Position numbers and translations under genes: made by a program
Shown here: positions 32,709 through 45,328 of the stretch, piece after piece
Layout of the letters: the number at the start of each line of letters is the position of its first letter
Position numbering within the stretch: position 1 is the stretch's first letter
The notes under the pieces: model-generated
What the model was told of the DNA's origin: nothing
Seen by the model: only the letters and a program-made list of their open reading frames with translations
Databases searched by the model: none
DNA from: Wolfiporia cocos
Taxonomy: Eukaryota; Basidiomycota; Agaricomycetes; Polyporales; Phaeolaceae
Assembly (NCBI GenBank): GCA_029448655.1
Contig: JACCLO010000005.1
Coordinates: 2,294,001-2,358,000 of the forward strand
DNA: 64,000 nucleotides
Direction: 5' to 3'

Positions 32709-34637
32709 ATGGCCACTCCGCTCGAGGTGGAAACCACCAAGCAGCTGTGGTAAGCAAGACAACGTCCTTGACTTGGTTGGTGTTGTGGCGTTGCCCGGAC
32801 TCACGAGCTGCTCTGTTACTATGTGTGCGCCACAATAGGGACGAAGCCCTCACAAGGCTGCTCGGTGCGTACCAGAGAATTCGTAGGCCGCGAACCGGCC
32901 TCATTTTGAATCTGGGGATATCCAGATCTCTCCACCGCAACTCTCAAGAGGAACGCCGAGCTTGAAGCGCGAGTAGCGGATCTCGAGGTTGAGCTTTCCG
33001 TCTGGAAGCAGGCTCAAGCAAGCGTTATCGATACTGTTGAACGGGACAAAAAAGCGCATAACGCGCAGGTCGCCACACTTAATAGGCAAATTGCTGCGTT
33101 GGGTCTTCTGAGGGTGAGCTTCTCTTCGGCCACGACTCGAAGCGTTCTACACCTCTTGGCAGCACCAGAGCCCGCTTATCCTCTGCGTAATCGACGGCGA
33201 CACCAACATCTTCAGCCCGTCACTCCTCGCTCAGGGACACCATGGTGGCCGCCAGGCGGCTCAAGAGCTCACGAAGGGAATTGCCGAATACCTCTCCCAG
33301 GAAGAGGTCCAGATTTTCGGGCGACTGTCGTTCTGGGTCACCATATTCTTTAACAAGCGCGGTCTTCTGCACACGCTCCAGAGCGAGGGCATCTGCACCG
33401 CCGAGCAGTTCGAAGCGTTCATCTCGGGTCTGAGTCAGGCGTCTCCCCGCTTCCTGTTGGTTGACGTCGGCCCGGGAAAGGAAGGCGCCAACGTGAAGAC
33501 CAAAGGTGTGCATGCCCGTTCTCGTTCGCGCTGTCCGGTCTCCTCACACCATCGCTCAAGAATATTTGCAAACATATACCCGTCTGCCCCAGACCCTGCG
33601 GGTGTTTTTTGGAGGTCATTATCCCTCTTTCCTTCTTTACAATATCGCTCATCACGCATACTTGTCCCGCAGCCGGCAATGACAGCGGATACACGTCGAC
33701 GTTAACATCGCTAGAAAAAGACGAATATCTCGGCAAGGTTGTCATGTTGCAGGGCTCCGATGATGTGCCAGAGGAGCTTCAGCAGCTTCCGATGTCAGTT
33801 ATGCAGATAGAAGGCCTTTTTATGACCCAAGCACCTGCCTTTCCTGTGCGAAGGCCAGGACCTATTCCGCTAGTTGGACTACACCATAATGTTACTACCC
33901 ACGGAGGTCTAATTAGCCCTCAGTCTGAGACCCAGTCTACAGCATCCACCACTATTTCACGATCCACCAGTAACGGTAGCAAGTCCATCGATTCATCAAA
34001 GGTCAGCCGCTGTTCCGTTGACCGTGTGGATTGATTGCTAAAGCACTGCCCATACAGCCTCTTCACAAACGTTGGTAGCGGATACTCACGTAGTTTCATG
34101 AAATCTGCTCACCATAAATCCAGAGACCCCGCCTCCATGCAATGAATTTTACCTGATGACTTGTTCGAAAGGCGTAAGTCGCATCAATTGTTTCTGGGGT
34201 TCCAGACCGTTCAGCGCTGGCTGGTATAGGCGAACTGCAAATACTCCCACGACTGGCACTTGACTCCTGAGCAGCTGGATACCCTGTCGAAGAACGCGAA
34301 GAAGGCTCCGTGCAACTATCTGAAAAATGGTGCGCATTTTCGGTTTCGTTATCCGATCATCTTGACTAACACCATGCCTCACAGGTGTGGAATGCCCTCA
34401 TGGGGATAGATGCTGCTGGGTGAGCAGGATATTCTCGCGCACGTTGAAAATTCACCGACTGGTCGTTTGTCGTTTGAATGCAGGGTCACGTCTGTCCAAG
34501 CGGCGCCAGATGCTTCCACTTAAGCAAGGGCAAGTGCTGGTTTAAAGGTGGTGAGTGACTGTCTTCCGATCCCCGTTTCGCTGCTGAAACCTCCCGCAGA
34601 GGGCATGCACCCTATCAGCGGCCCGCAAGAGATATAG
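32709..34637 (+). CDS. CCCH-type zinc-finger protein with DUF7923-type core
   Basis: Start ATG at 32709 (MATPLEVETTKQLW). Micro-exons lead to a coiled coil, TATLKRNAELEARVADLEVE. A conserved core follows: LILCVIDGDTNIFSPSLLAQ, QELTKGIAEYLSQEEVQIFG, RLSFWVTIFFNKRGLLHTL, GLSQASPRFLLVDVGPGKEG, LRVFFGGN-type end, and GYTSTLTSLEKDEYLGKVVM. The C-terminal fingers are intact once introns are removed. Finger 1 is PCNEFYLMTCSKGANCKYSH (C-x8-C-x5-C-x3-H), split by an intron of about 55 nt after CSKG. Finger 2 is CNYLKNGVECPHGDRCCWGH (same spacing). The Cys-rich CPSGARCFHLSKGKCWFKG follows, and the end is MHPISGPQEI. CCCH fingers bind RNA. The core domain is of unknown role and, as I recall, is widespread in fungi. 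Confidence 0.85.
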
Positions 34638-35145
34638 AAAGCCTTATAATTGTACGGCAAAATACCTCGCGCCACACGCGACGTCCATGAGCGGGCTCAA
34701 CATTGTTTTCCGGCTGTCGTTGCTGTGATTGTTACTCCGTTAAATATCTGAAATATCTTTGGCGTTGCTCAAGCTGTTGTAAATACTCTAGGCATGTATA
34801 AATGAGCAATCTATCGAGCTTAGTCTGGATTGATACTCTGCGGGTGGAGGTTTATGTGTGCGACTGTCCGCCACAAACGTCCCTGGCATCTGCTTCCGCA
34901 ACATGGACTCATAGGGACTCATCGATGTTCACAGTTCAGCAAACATGGCCCCGCGCGGACGCACGAGTCCAGGCCCAGGTGAACACAGCGCGGCGGGCGC
35001 TTACTGACCTCCTGTTCACTGCATAGCACCCGTGGGAAATCGATCACTAGCAACTGGACCGCAATGCCACTTCGCTAAGTTGTTGTTATCCTTGGTCGTC
35101 ATCCACCCCGTGCCCTTTGCTTTTCGCCGTCTTTGATCTTCAGCC
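34638..35145. other. Intergenic region upstream of Rho-GDI
   Basis: About 500 bp with no recognisable gene. It holds the terminator region of the CCCH gene and the promoter of the Rho-GDI gene, with a pyrimidine-rich stretch near 35110-35140. Confidence 0.6.
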
Positions 35146-36136
35146 ATGTCCTCCACCGTAAGCTGCGCGCTGCTGCTGCTGAGCCCTCCGTTGCTGACCG
35201 CGCCCCCAGCCGCACGAAGAAGAAGACTTTGCGCCCACCACTACGCCTGGTGATTACAGCGCGCTGCTTGATGCCACGACATACTCATAATCGACCGTCC
35301 AGGGTACAAGCCCACCGCCGCAAAGACGGTAGATGAGTACGCGCAGCTCGATGCCAACGATGAGAGTCTGGCGCGGTGGAAGGCCAGCCTGGGGATCGTC
35401 CCCGGTGCTGCCGTCGCCGCCGGCGAGGGTCCCAAGGTGCGTGATGCGCTAGCAGACTGAATGCGGCGCTCATCAGCTATCATGCACACACGCAGGTCAC
35501 CGTGTTGACTCTCGAGCTTGCGTCGTCCACCCTCCCCGCTGGCAAGCACCTCTCGCTCAACATCCAGGACCCCGAACAGCTGGTAAACGTCAAGAAGAAC
35601 CCCATCACGATCAAGGAGGGTGTCGAGTACAAGTGAGGCACGAACTCATCAGCGGTGCTGTGCGCGTTGCTCACGATTGTCATGCTACAGTGTTCGCATC
35701 AGCTTCAAAGTCAACCACTCCATCATCTCGGTATGGACATGTCTGTCGGTTTCGCTTCTCCCCGGCTCATATGATTGCAGGGTGTTCGGTATATGCAGGT
35801 AGTCAAGCGTTCAGGCGTTCGAGGTGCGTGTTCCACGCAGTTGCACCAGACAATAACACTCAATTTGCTATCGCTTGTAGTCGACAAAATGGAGCAGATG
35901 CTGGGCTCCTATGGACCCCACCCCAAGGGCGAGGCCTACATCAAGAACTTTGATCCCGAGGAGTCCCCATCTGGCATGCTGGCGCGCTCTGGAACGTACA
36001 ACGTTCGGAGTCGAGTCGTGGACGATGATGGCGAGGTATACGCTGGTGAGTATTACATATCTCAACTTAGAAGCCATATTTATCAAGGCGTCCGTCAGAC
36101 TGGGACTGGTCGTTCAAGCTGGCGAAGGAATGGTGA
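35146..36136 (+). CDS. RDI1: Rho GDP-dissociation inhibitor
   Basis: Extracts prenylated Rho/Cdc42/Rac GTPases from membranes and holds them inactive in the cytosol. The first coding exon is only 12 nt (35146-35157, MSST). An intron at 35158-35209 leads to exon 2 (35210-35249, PHEEEDFAPTTTP), then GYKPTAAKTVDEYAQLDAND and ESLARWKASLGIVPGAA, the conserved N-terminal regulatory arm. The immunoglobulin-like domain reads VTVLTLELASSTLPAG, GVEYNVRISFKVNHSIISGV, RYMQVVKRSGVRVDKMEQML, GSYGPHPKGEAYIKNFDPEE, SPSGMLARSGTYNVRSRVVD and the terminal DWSFKLAKEW, stop 36134-36136. Length is about 200 residues, as usual. Confidence 0.94.
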
Positions 36137-36354
36137 AGTGCATGCATCGTGTGCGGGTTAAGGGCATATGTATTTCTCCTAACGCAATCGTCTCTCACTG
36201 CTACATTGGATGTATTGGATATCAGCATTTCCGTGCCCTCGTGTTGAACACATAATCGATTCTTTTTACACGTACGCGTCGGCTTATGCACATCGTATTC
36301 AGACCTCAGCGGCTGAGCACTGAGCGTTACCGGCATTACCCGGCTTGTGCACTC

Positions 36355-38235
<1,881 letters not shown>

Positions 38236-39508
38236 CTATGATGATCCTAACGCTGCTTGCTTCTCGTCGTGGTCGCCATATTGAGCATCCAGCTCACGAC
38301 ACCTCGTCTACATCCGTTTTGTGAATAAGGGTAGAACGAGTGAATCGGGTTGAATACGCTTACCTCTAGCGCGAATAGATGAGAGTCATGCGACTCAGGC
38401 GCAAGCCGCTTGACTGCAGCAGAAAGCTCGTATAAATAGTCCTTGTTGCGTCCCGACGGGCCAACGGACTGCCAGATCTTCTTCGCGAGAGCATCAATGG
38501 GCTCCGAGCCGACTGACCCAGGCAGTATGGTAAGATGGTACGAGGCCACAACTTGATTGGTATCGCTACTCACTGAATGATGGATTGTCGTTATGCCCTA
38601 CATAACACTGCAATGTAGCCGTGAGTCATGCAAAGTTTGTCTTTTATGAGTTAATCCGTACATGTGCCTGGAAGAGATGCACTGGGGTCAGTGTCCCTCC
38701 ACGAAGTAAGACACCTAGCGCGGACCGACGTTATGCTTGACAACAATCTCAGCGCCATCCTTCATGCCAAAGACATCCAGCGTCTCGAGAGTGTATCCAT
38801 CCTGCATGCGGCTTTGGTATCTGAGCTTCTGATGTATAGAACATCTCGACACACCTTCTCGCGGTAGTCTGCAAGAACATATAGGATTCGTTATTCGAAG
38901 TTCGAATAGTCCTCGCAGCGTACCTAAGTACTCTCGCACTTCCTTCTCATAAGTAGGGTCGATTGTATAGGCGATCCCTACACTCATGATAATGTCCCGT
39001 CATGCGAGCTGTCTCCTTTGCGTATGACACGTACCCCAAACAACATCATCGTCAGGGAATGGGTCCTATGACCAGCATCAGCTTCAGCGGAGCATGCGCC
39101 GTAGACATGCGACGACCACGCACGGATCCCGAGAACGCGTCCCAGTCCTCCTTGTGGACGAGCGTCACGGCGCGGCCTGGGTTCTGGGCACACGTCCTGC
39201 TCAGCTCAGCCACGCTTCCGACGGGCCATCGCATACCTCCGGTGTCCCTCTATGATCATGCGACATCTGCGCAAAGCGTCGGACATAACCCTTGAGATAC
39301 CCAGGGTCTGGCGCACATCCGTTCAGCGACTGCCTGCCCCGCATGCTATACCGCGTGCGCAACGTACCCTGGGCGATGACGTGCGGAGGAGGCTTCAGGA
39401 CGACCGTCAGAGCGAGAAGAGCAGGACACCTCGATCACGTACCTTGAAGATGAGCGACCCGTACCCAAAGACAACGTACGGCTCTGCACCCATCGAACCC
39501 ATCAGCAT
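38236..39508 (-). CDS. ChaC-type glutathione-specific gamma-glutamylcyclotransferase
   Basis: Cleaves glutathione to 5-oxoproline and Cys-Gly in the cytosol. Starts at 39508 (MLMGSMGAEPYVVFGYGSLI). The FGYGSLIFK motif is the substrate-binding signature. It is followed by the small exon PPPHVIAQ, then GYVRRFAQMSHDHRGTPE, NPGRAVTLVHKEDWDAFSG, DDDVVWG and GIAYTIDPTYEKEVREYL. Next come DGYTLETLDVFGMKDGAEIV, YVGHNDNPSF and VGSEPIDALAKKIWQSVGPS, then GRNKDYLYELSAAVKRLAPE and SHDSHLFALE. A last exon reads TRCRELDAQYGDHDEKQAAL and ends at the TAG at 38236-38238. Many very short exons (some about 25 nt) have to be joined, so exact borders need transcript data. The family order of blocks is complete. 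Confidence 0.85.
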
Positions 39509-40637
39509 GTGACACAGGCAACGAGATGGCTAGCGGGAGTCTGATGCAAGTCTCAGATCTCAGAGGCGGCAGAGGACTCAGTCCGAGGCTCGTAGCGCGG
39601 TCGCACGTGTATGCCGTGTAGTCAGCTCGACCGCGATGTAGTCAGCATCCTCCAGGTAAGGCCGGCTCGGGATTGCAACATATTGCGCGTTCTAACGAGC
39701 TCAGAGCAAGCATATGCAATGGCACAGCTCGATCCCTCGCGGCCCTCTCGGAGCGGGCTGCGTCGGCGTACATTAGCCGGACTTCGCTGAATTCCTGTAG
39801 TTGAATGAATGGCTTTCGCGCAAAAGCACACCATGATTTGAAAGCACTATACATGCGGCGAGGAGTCGGGCCGGAGGTTGTGAAGGCAGGAGAACACCGT
39901 AGTCCGAAGATGGCAGGTGTTGTGGTTTGCTACATAACAGCTGACAAGAGCATTCACGCGCACGGCTGGAGAACGATCGGTAAGGCTGACGCGAAACGCA
40001 CTCGGAAACTCAGGGTAGGTCTACTTTCTCTCGCATCGGACACGTTTCAAACTTACATTAAACGGACGGTACACATATTCGTACGCTACCACTCTTTACC
40101 TTCTCCTCTCATCGGCTCGCGTTCAAGCAACTTCTCGAATTCGTTCAGCGCCTTCGCGCATACCCAGACTACCAGACAAGTAAAATATTATACGCAGTGA
40201 ACAACAAACAACAGTAGAGGCCAAGGCATCAGGCGCGTCGGCAGGCGCGCGGCGTCGGGGGGTCGTGGTCGTGAGTAGCGTTGGGGTCGGATCAGGCTCG
40301 GTCATAGTGGATAAATAAACGTGCTGAAGGGGGATGTTAATGTGCACGCGGGCGGCGGAGCGCTTCCACCGGCCGCGGGGGAAACCAGACGGGTGAATGG
40401 GGCAGTCGGACAATGTGCGGACGAGACCAAGGAGGCAGCCGCGGACCCAAAAACAGAACGAGCGGGGCGAGGACGGGGAGGTGGGACAGCGGATCGGGTC
40501 CTGTTCGCGAGGCGGCGGAGCCGAGGATGCGCTGGATATAAGGATATAACAGAGCGAGGCGTAGCATCTTCTCGTGTCGGTTTTCTTCTCTTTTTTTTTT
40601 TTCTCCCCGCCCCCTCTCAGCGCGGCGCGCGGCGCAC
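39509..40637. other. Intergenic region with a possible unrecognised coding fragment
   Basis: About 1.1 kb. On the minus strand near 39570-39860 two overlapping frames read protein-like stretches (FKSWCAFARKPFIQLQEF, then RPYLEDADYIAVELTTRHT) that could be joined by an intron or a frameshift. I cannot assign a family, and it may be a gene relic. A run of about 15 T follows a CT-rich stretch at about 40585-40604, just downstream of the YTP1-like gene stop. Confidence 0.35.
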
Positions 40638-42763
40638 TCACGCCGCCGCGCGGAACTTGACGACTGCCTGCCGCCTGCTCTTGAGCCAGCCCTTGAGGCC
40701 GACGACGAGCACAACCCAGCAGCACGCGAAGCACGTTATCGCGATGCACACGTTGAGGAACATCATCACGTCGTCGCGGCCCTGGCGCATCGCGGCGATG
40801 GTGAGCTCCTCCGTGCTGAACATAAACATGAGCCCGCCGGCGGCGAGGAAGAACGCGGCGAGCGCCTCCGTCGGCGGGCGGCTCGGCAGGACCGACGTCG
40901 GCGGCCCGAGCCAGAGGAAGAAGTACGTCAGGCAGCGGAGCACCGCGAACGCGCTCAGCAGGTACCCCCACAGCATGTGGATCTGCACCTGGAACAGGTA
41001 CGTTTGCGCGTGCGCGCTCATCGCCGCGCCCGTGATGCCGATGCACACCGCCGGGAACGGGTTGAACGACGCGCGGTAGCTCGCCGGCTCCGTCACGCCC
41101 GTGTGGCGCGCGTGCGGGTTGTCGGCCTGCACGACGGCGGTGCTCCCGGCGGCGAGCCACCGGCGCACGCGCTTCGACTCGATGGCGATGCCCACCAGGC
41201 CCGCGAACCAGAACATGACGGCGATGCTGATGTGCTGCACCTGCTTCGCGGTGTACGGGTCGCCCGGGTGCGCGCCGAATCGCTCCATCCAAGTGTTCGT
41301 GATACCGTAAACGAAGATGACGATCGACTCGACCATCTCAGCTGATGGGTACCCCTTTGCCGATGGGGCCTGATTCCACGCCCAACCGAGCTCGGAGAAG
41401 GAGCCGAGGTACCGTGCAAAAGTGACGAGGCCGTAGCACCAGAAGATCCCACCCTCTGCGATGCAAGATCAGCGGATACACAAGCAGATCCGGCGCATAT
41501 ACTCACTAATGAGGTGCGCGAGGCATCCGTTAATGTAGTTCTGCCGGCAGCCACCAGTGTAAGTTACGATGCCCGTGAGCACCTGCATGAAGCCCGCAAA
41601 CACAAGCACGCGCTCCGAAGTGGCAAACGCGGCGCGTCCGATCTTCCTGAGCAGCGACTGCTTGTTAACCTTGGAGAACCATGACGCAGAGTACTCGTGC
41701 AGAGTGTCGTCGGAGTGGCGGGGCGAGTGCTGGTTGAACAGCGTACGCTCCGAGGCAGCGGATTGCGGATAAGAGCTTTGGCGCTGGTGGCTGGGACGGG
41801 CGTCATTCGCCCACTCGCCGGCCTCCTCATGCTCGTCCGCGTCAAAGACAGTGCGGATGGGCTGCATGGGAACGTTTCGGCGCTCGTGCAGCGGCTCAAC
41901 CTCGGTATCGTCCGAATCGGCGTCATTCACCTTGAGCTCGGCCTCGCTGAGCTCGTAGGCATCCTCAGACACCAGGCCGGTGTATTCCGCTTCCTCACCG
42001 AGGTGCACACCCTCGCGCCCAAGAACAACAGTTTTCCACGCCGCCTTGAAGCCGAAGCGCTCCTCGCCGCGGTAGAGCGCCTTGGCATATTGCACGAGGC
42101 GGATGCCCATGGCGAGCACGTCGAGGGTCGAGAGCGCGAACGCGAACGCGAGCCAGCCGTACCCCTGGCTTCCGTGCCGGGCGCCTTCGTACCTGCAGGA
42201 GAGAATGAGGCATGGGCGAAGAAATGCCGAGGAGTACGTACATGTCCGGGGTCAGTTTGCGGTAGAGCATGCTCGAGCCCAAGCCGATCACGGTGAACGC
42301 CCAGAAGAGGGCGACGGAGAAGCCGTGCCACGCGGATTTTACGGAGCGGAGCGCGATGCCTGGGAGTAATGTGTGGTCAGGGCGCGTCAGGGGGGAGGGG
42401 TGTGGCGGACGGCGCACCTGCTGGGAGGGCACCGAAGAAGGCGGAGCCCATGGAGAGGACGTGCACGGCCATGAGCCAGGGGTAGCGATGCTCGCCGGGG
42501 AGCTTGTCCACGAGGTCGATGGTCCAGTATGACGGTGGCGTGGGCTGGTGGTACATGGTGATTTCGGTTTCGTTCAGCACGAGAAGCGGCTGGCCATGGG
42601 ATGAATGCATGTGCTCATCTCCGTCTCTTCTGATGAGGACGTGGTCGACATCGGTGGCGGGTAGATGGGCGTCCTGCAGATGGAGGTCATGTGCAGGAGG
42701 GGCCGCAGCAGCGAAGACGGCGGCAAGGGCGGGGACAAAGAGGGGGAAGAGGGAAGCACGCAT
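40638..42763 (-). CDS. YTP1-like multi-pass membrane protein
   Basis: Start ATG at 42763 gives a cleavable signal peptide MRASLFPLFVPALAAVFAAA, ending about residue 22. A longer start at 42784 (MSSPAAAM) is possible. A His-rich luminal stretch follows (HDLHLQDAHL and later DGDEHMHSSHG). The DUF2427-like N-terminal membrane domain is next (RYPWLMAVHVLSMGSAFFGA, HGFSVALFWAFTVIGLGSSM). After a hydrophilic loop rich in acidic residues comes the YTP1 C-terminal domain: SERVLVFAGFMQVLTGIVTY, YINGCLAHLIKGGIFWCYG, MVESIVIFVYGITNTWMERF, GDPYTAKQVQHISIAVMFWF and FQVQIHMLWGYLLSAF. The last helix sits before a basic C-terminus KSRRQAVVKFRAAA. Family function is unknown. Yeast Ytp1 was noted for resemblance to mitochondrial electron-transport proteins. 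Confidence 0.85.
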
Positions 42764-42784
42764 GGCGGCGGCGGGGGAGGACAA

Positions 42785-45328
42785 GGAGGACGGAGAAGAG
42801 GGGCATGGTTATGATATAAATCGGCGGAGGCTGACTCACTGACCGGCGTGCGGAATGGGTCGGAAGTTTGGAGAACGACCAAGACGGGCGGCCTCTGCAA
42901 ACTCGCGTCCCACACAAACACGCCTCTAATCGGAATTGACTAATCCCGACACTGCCCCGATATTCTGGTTTTTTTTCCTCTCCTCTCCGTGGCCCCTGTG
43001 CTGTGATCCGTCGATGGCGTACACTGTGGCTGCCCGCTGGCTCGCCGCTCTGCTCCGCTGCATGCGCCACCGCGCCCGCCGCCGTGCGCCGCGACGCCGC
43101 GACATGAGCTCATCGCTCGGCTGGTGCCGAGCCCGATTCCCGGCCATCGTCCAAACGGGTCCGATCGCGCCTTCGTGATCTCATGATCCGTTTTCCCGCC
43201 GCCCGAGCCGCCGCCGCGCCCTTCCCACGCCTCCGCCCGCCGCGATAGTGACTGCCCGGTGCGCGACAGCCGCGACGTGCAGTGAGCGGACCTACGTCAT
43301 CATTGCCTGATGGAGGCGCTGATCCCGCGTTCGGCATGCGACCACCTGAACTGTGTTCTAGTCGTGCCCGGCCGCGGGTACCCTTATATCGCCCTCGTGA
43401 TCCCATCATCCTCGTTCAGCCGTAGACCTGCCCTCGTTGCCTCGCCTGCGTCCAGCACCCTCGAGCCAGCCTCTCGCCCGATTTCATTTCACCCAGCGCC
43501 GCTCCCGCACAATAGTCTTGGATCCATCTCTCACGCCCGGCACCGTCAGCCTGACGTGATTGACCGCCCACGCGCCGCGAAGCATCGAAGAAAAGCTTGT
43601 TGCACAGCGTCTTTCCACTGCTGGCAGCAAGTAGCCCTCTGCGTTGCTTCTCGAGTAAACAGCCGCCTCGCGGGCTGAGGAGCGCGGTGCTGTACGCGCG
43701 GGGGTCCAGCTGCTTATGCTGCCCTGGCCGCGGGAGACGTCTTGCTGTCGCACACCGACCCTGCAGAATTCGCGACGGAACAACTACCCGGGTGGGTGCG
43801 TCTTCGTCGCATGACTCAATCAGAACGCATCATCCTCGCAGGCGATGCGAGCGCAACCCCATCTGGGTTCTGTGCGTTCCTTATTGACTGTTCCAACGCG
43901 CGTACAGTGACTCATGCCAGCCGATCTCATCACGTAAGACCATGCCTGCCGCCTGCTCCTCAACCCATCGCCCCTGCTCAGCTGAGCACTCCCCACCACA
44001 CCCGAGCCGCCAACGCAAACGATGCTGCCAACGTTGCCAATCGTGCGCACATCATTACGTGTGGGAGTCACCGCGCGCTAACGGACGCGCCGTTCAATAC
44101 GCTACCGAGCGCCCCGAGGGCTCGCTGGGAACGCACTCGAGCACAAGCGCCCGGAGTGGCGTGTGGGTCTGAGCTTGAGCGCGTCTCCTTGGACCTTGGC
44201 TGAGTGGCTGTGGCACGAATAACGGGTAAGAGTGGAGACGCCCGCCACTGCGACGCTCGAGTTTCTGGGTTTCTGTCTCGGAGCTTGCTCAATGCACATC
44301 TGACTGGAACTGCCGCCCACTCGGGTCTTCCGGCTGCCCCTTGCTCGGGCTACTTGGGGTGTAGCACCCGGAAGATCGCGATGGCCGACGGACAAAAAGT
44401 CTCAGTCTCAGTCTCAGACAGAGTGGCCTGCCGGGTCCCTCATTTCAGAAGATTGTTGCTATAGCGATCCTGAACATTGCTCTAACGCATGGAATCCATC
44501 TGGATGTTTGGTATCGTCCCGGCTCGTCCCGGCTCCTGGCATAAGGGCGACTGTTCAACGAGACACCCCCGGATGCATACTTTCCGTCTCTCATGTCGTT
44601 TTTGGTGACGCTCCCGTGCAGCTCGTCGATATCTGCCTTGAGGTCCGTCGAGTTTTCAAACAGTAAACGTGTCTCGTCAGGTACAATCAAATCATTGAGC
44701 CCGCAACGACAATACTAGGATCCCCAGGAACGAGGAGGCAACGCTCCGGCACATATGGATTTTCGCACTTACAGAAGCTCATGAGCGTACGTAGTGATTG
44801 TGAGTGTCGTATATCCACGCCTATCCAATAAAGCGTATTCTTGAAAGTCGCCTCCCTCTGTGCGGCATACGCACTCGGCATCCACCCGACCAAAGTCCTC
44901 CAACAGCCATCGCACCTCCGGCTTCAACGTAGCCGCATCCCGCCTGCACCGGACCTGGGACGACGAGTCGTACGACCGAGCCTGGGGTTAAGGTCGGCGA
45001 AGCGCGACCCACGTGATCGCGCGCGCATTTTCCGGCGCCTAACGCGTGCGCGATTTTGGGATGGTGCGATCACTCACGCAAGCGCTGGAGGTGGTGCGCG
45101 TATCCCCACCGGGATCCGACTGCAGCGCTATATACAAGTCAAATACGCCGCTGTACATCGGCTATCGCTGTCGGCTACCCTATCTGCTACCTGCGTGCGA
45201 CGTCCATGGCGGGACGAGCTTGCTAAACTCTCGAACCGACCACACTGAGCGATCTGCGAGCGACTCCGATTAGATTAGGGACTGCTGAGCCTCAGGACTT
45301 GTGGCACGGCGGCTTGGAAAATTTGACC
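42785..45328. other. 2.5-kb GC-rich intergenic region
   Basis: No gene is recognised. On the minus strand two adjoining frames (44687-44893 and 44445-44690) read plausibly protein-like: NTLYWIGVDIRHSQSLRTLM and FCKCENPYVPERCLLVPGD, then PDETRLLFENSTDLKADIDE. They could be exons of a small or decayed gene but match nothing I know. A CTCAGT triplication lies at about 44401-44418. The right end is the promoter of the MFS transporter. Confidence 0.5.

Noticed and set aside
34150..34240. In-frame stop in the first CCCH finger suggesting a pseudogene
   Set aside because: The stop lies inside a good intron (gtaagt...ggtatag). Splicing restores the full C-x8-C-x5-C-x3-H finger.
40321..41079. 252-codon plus-strand open frame
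   Set aside because: Lies mostly antisense to the YTP1-like gene; composition is typical of GC-rich antisense frames.
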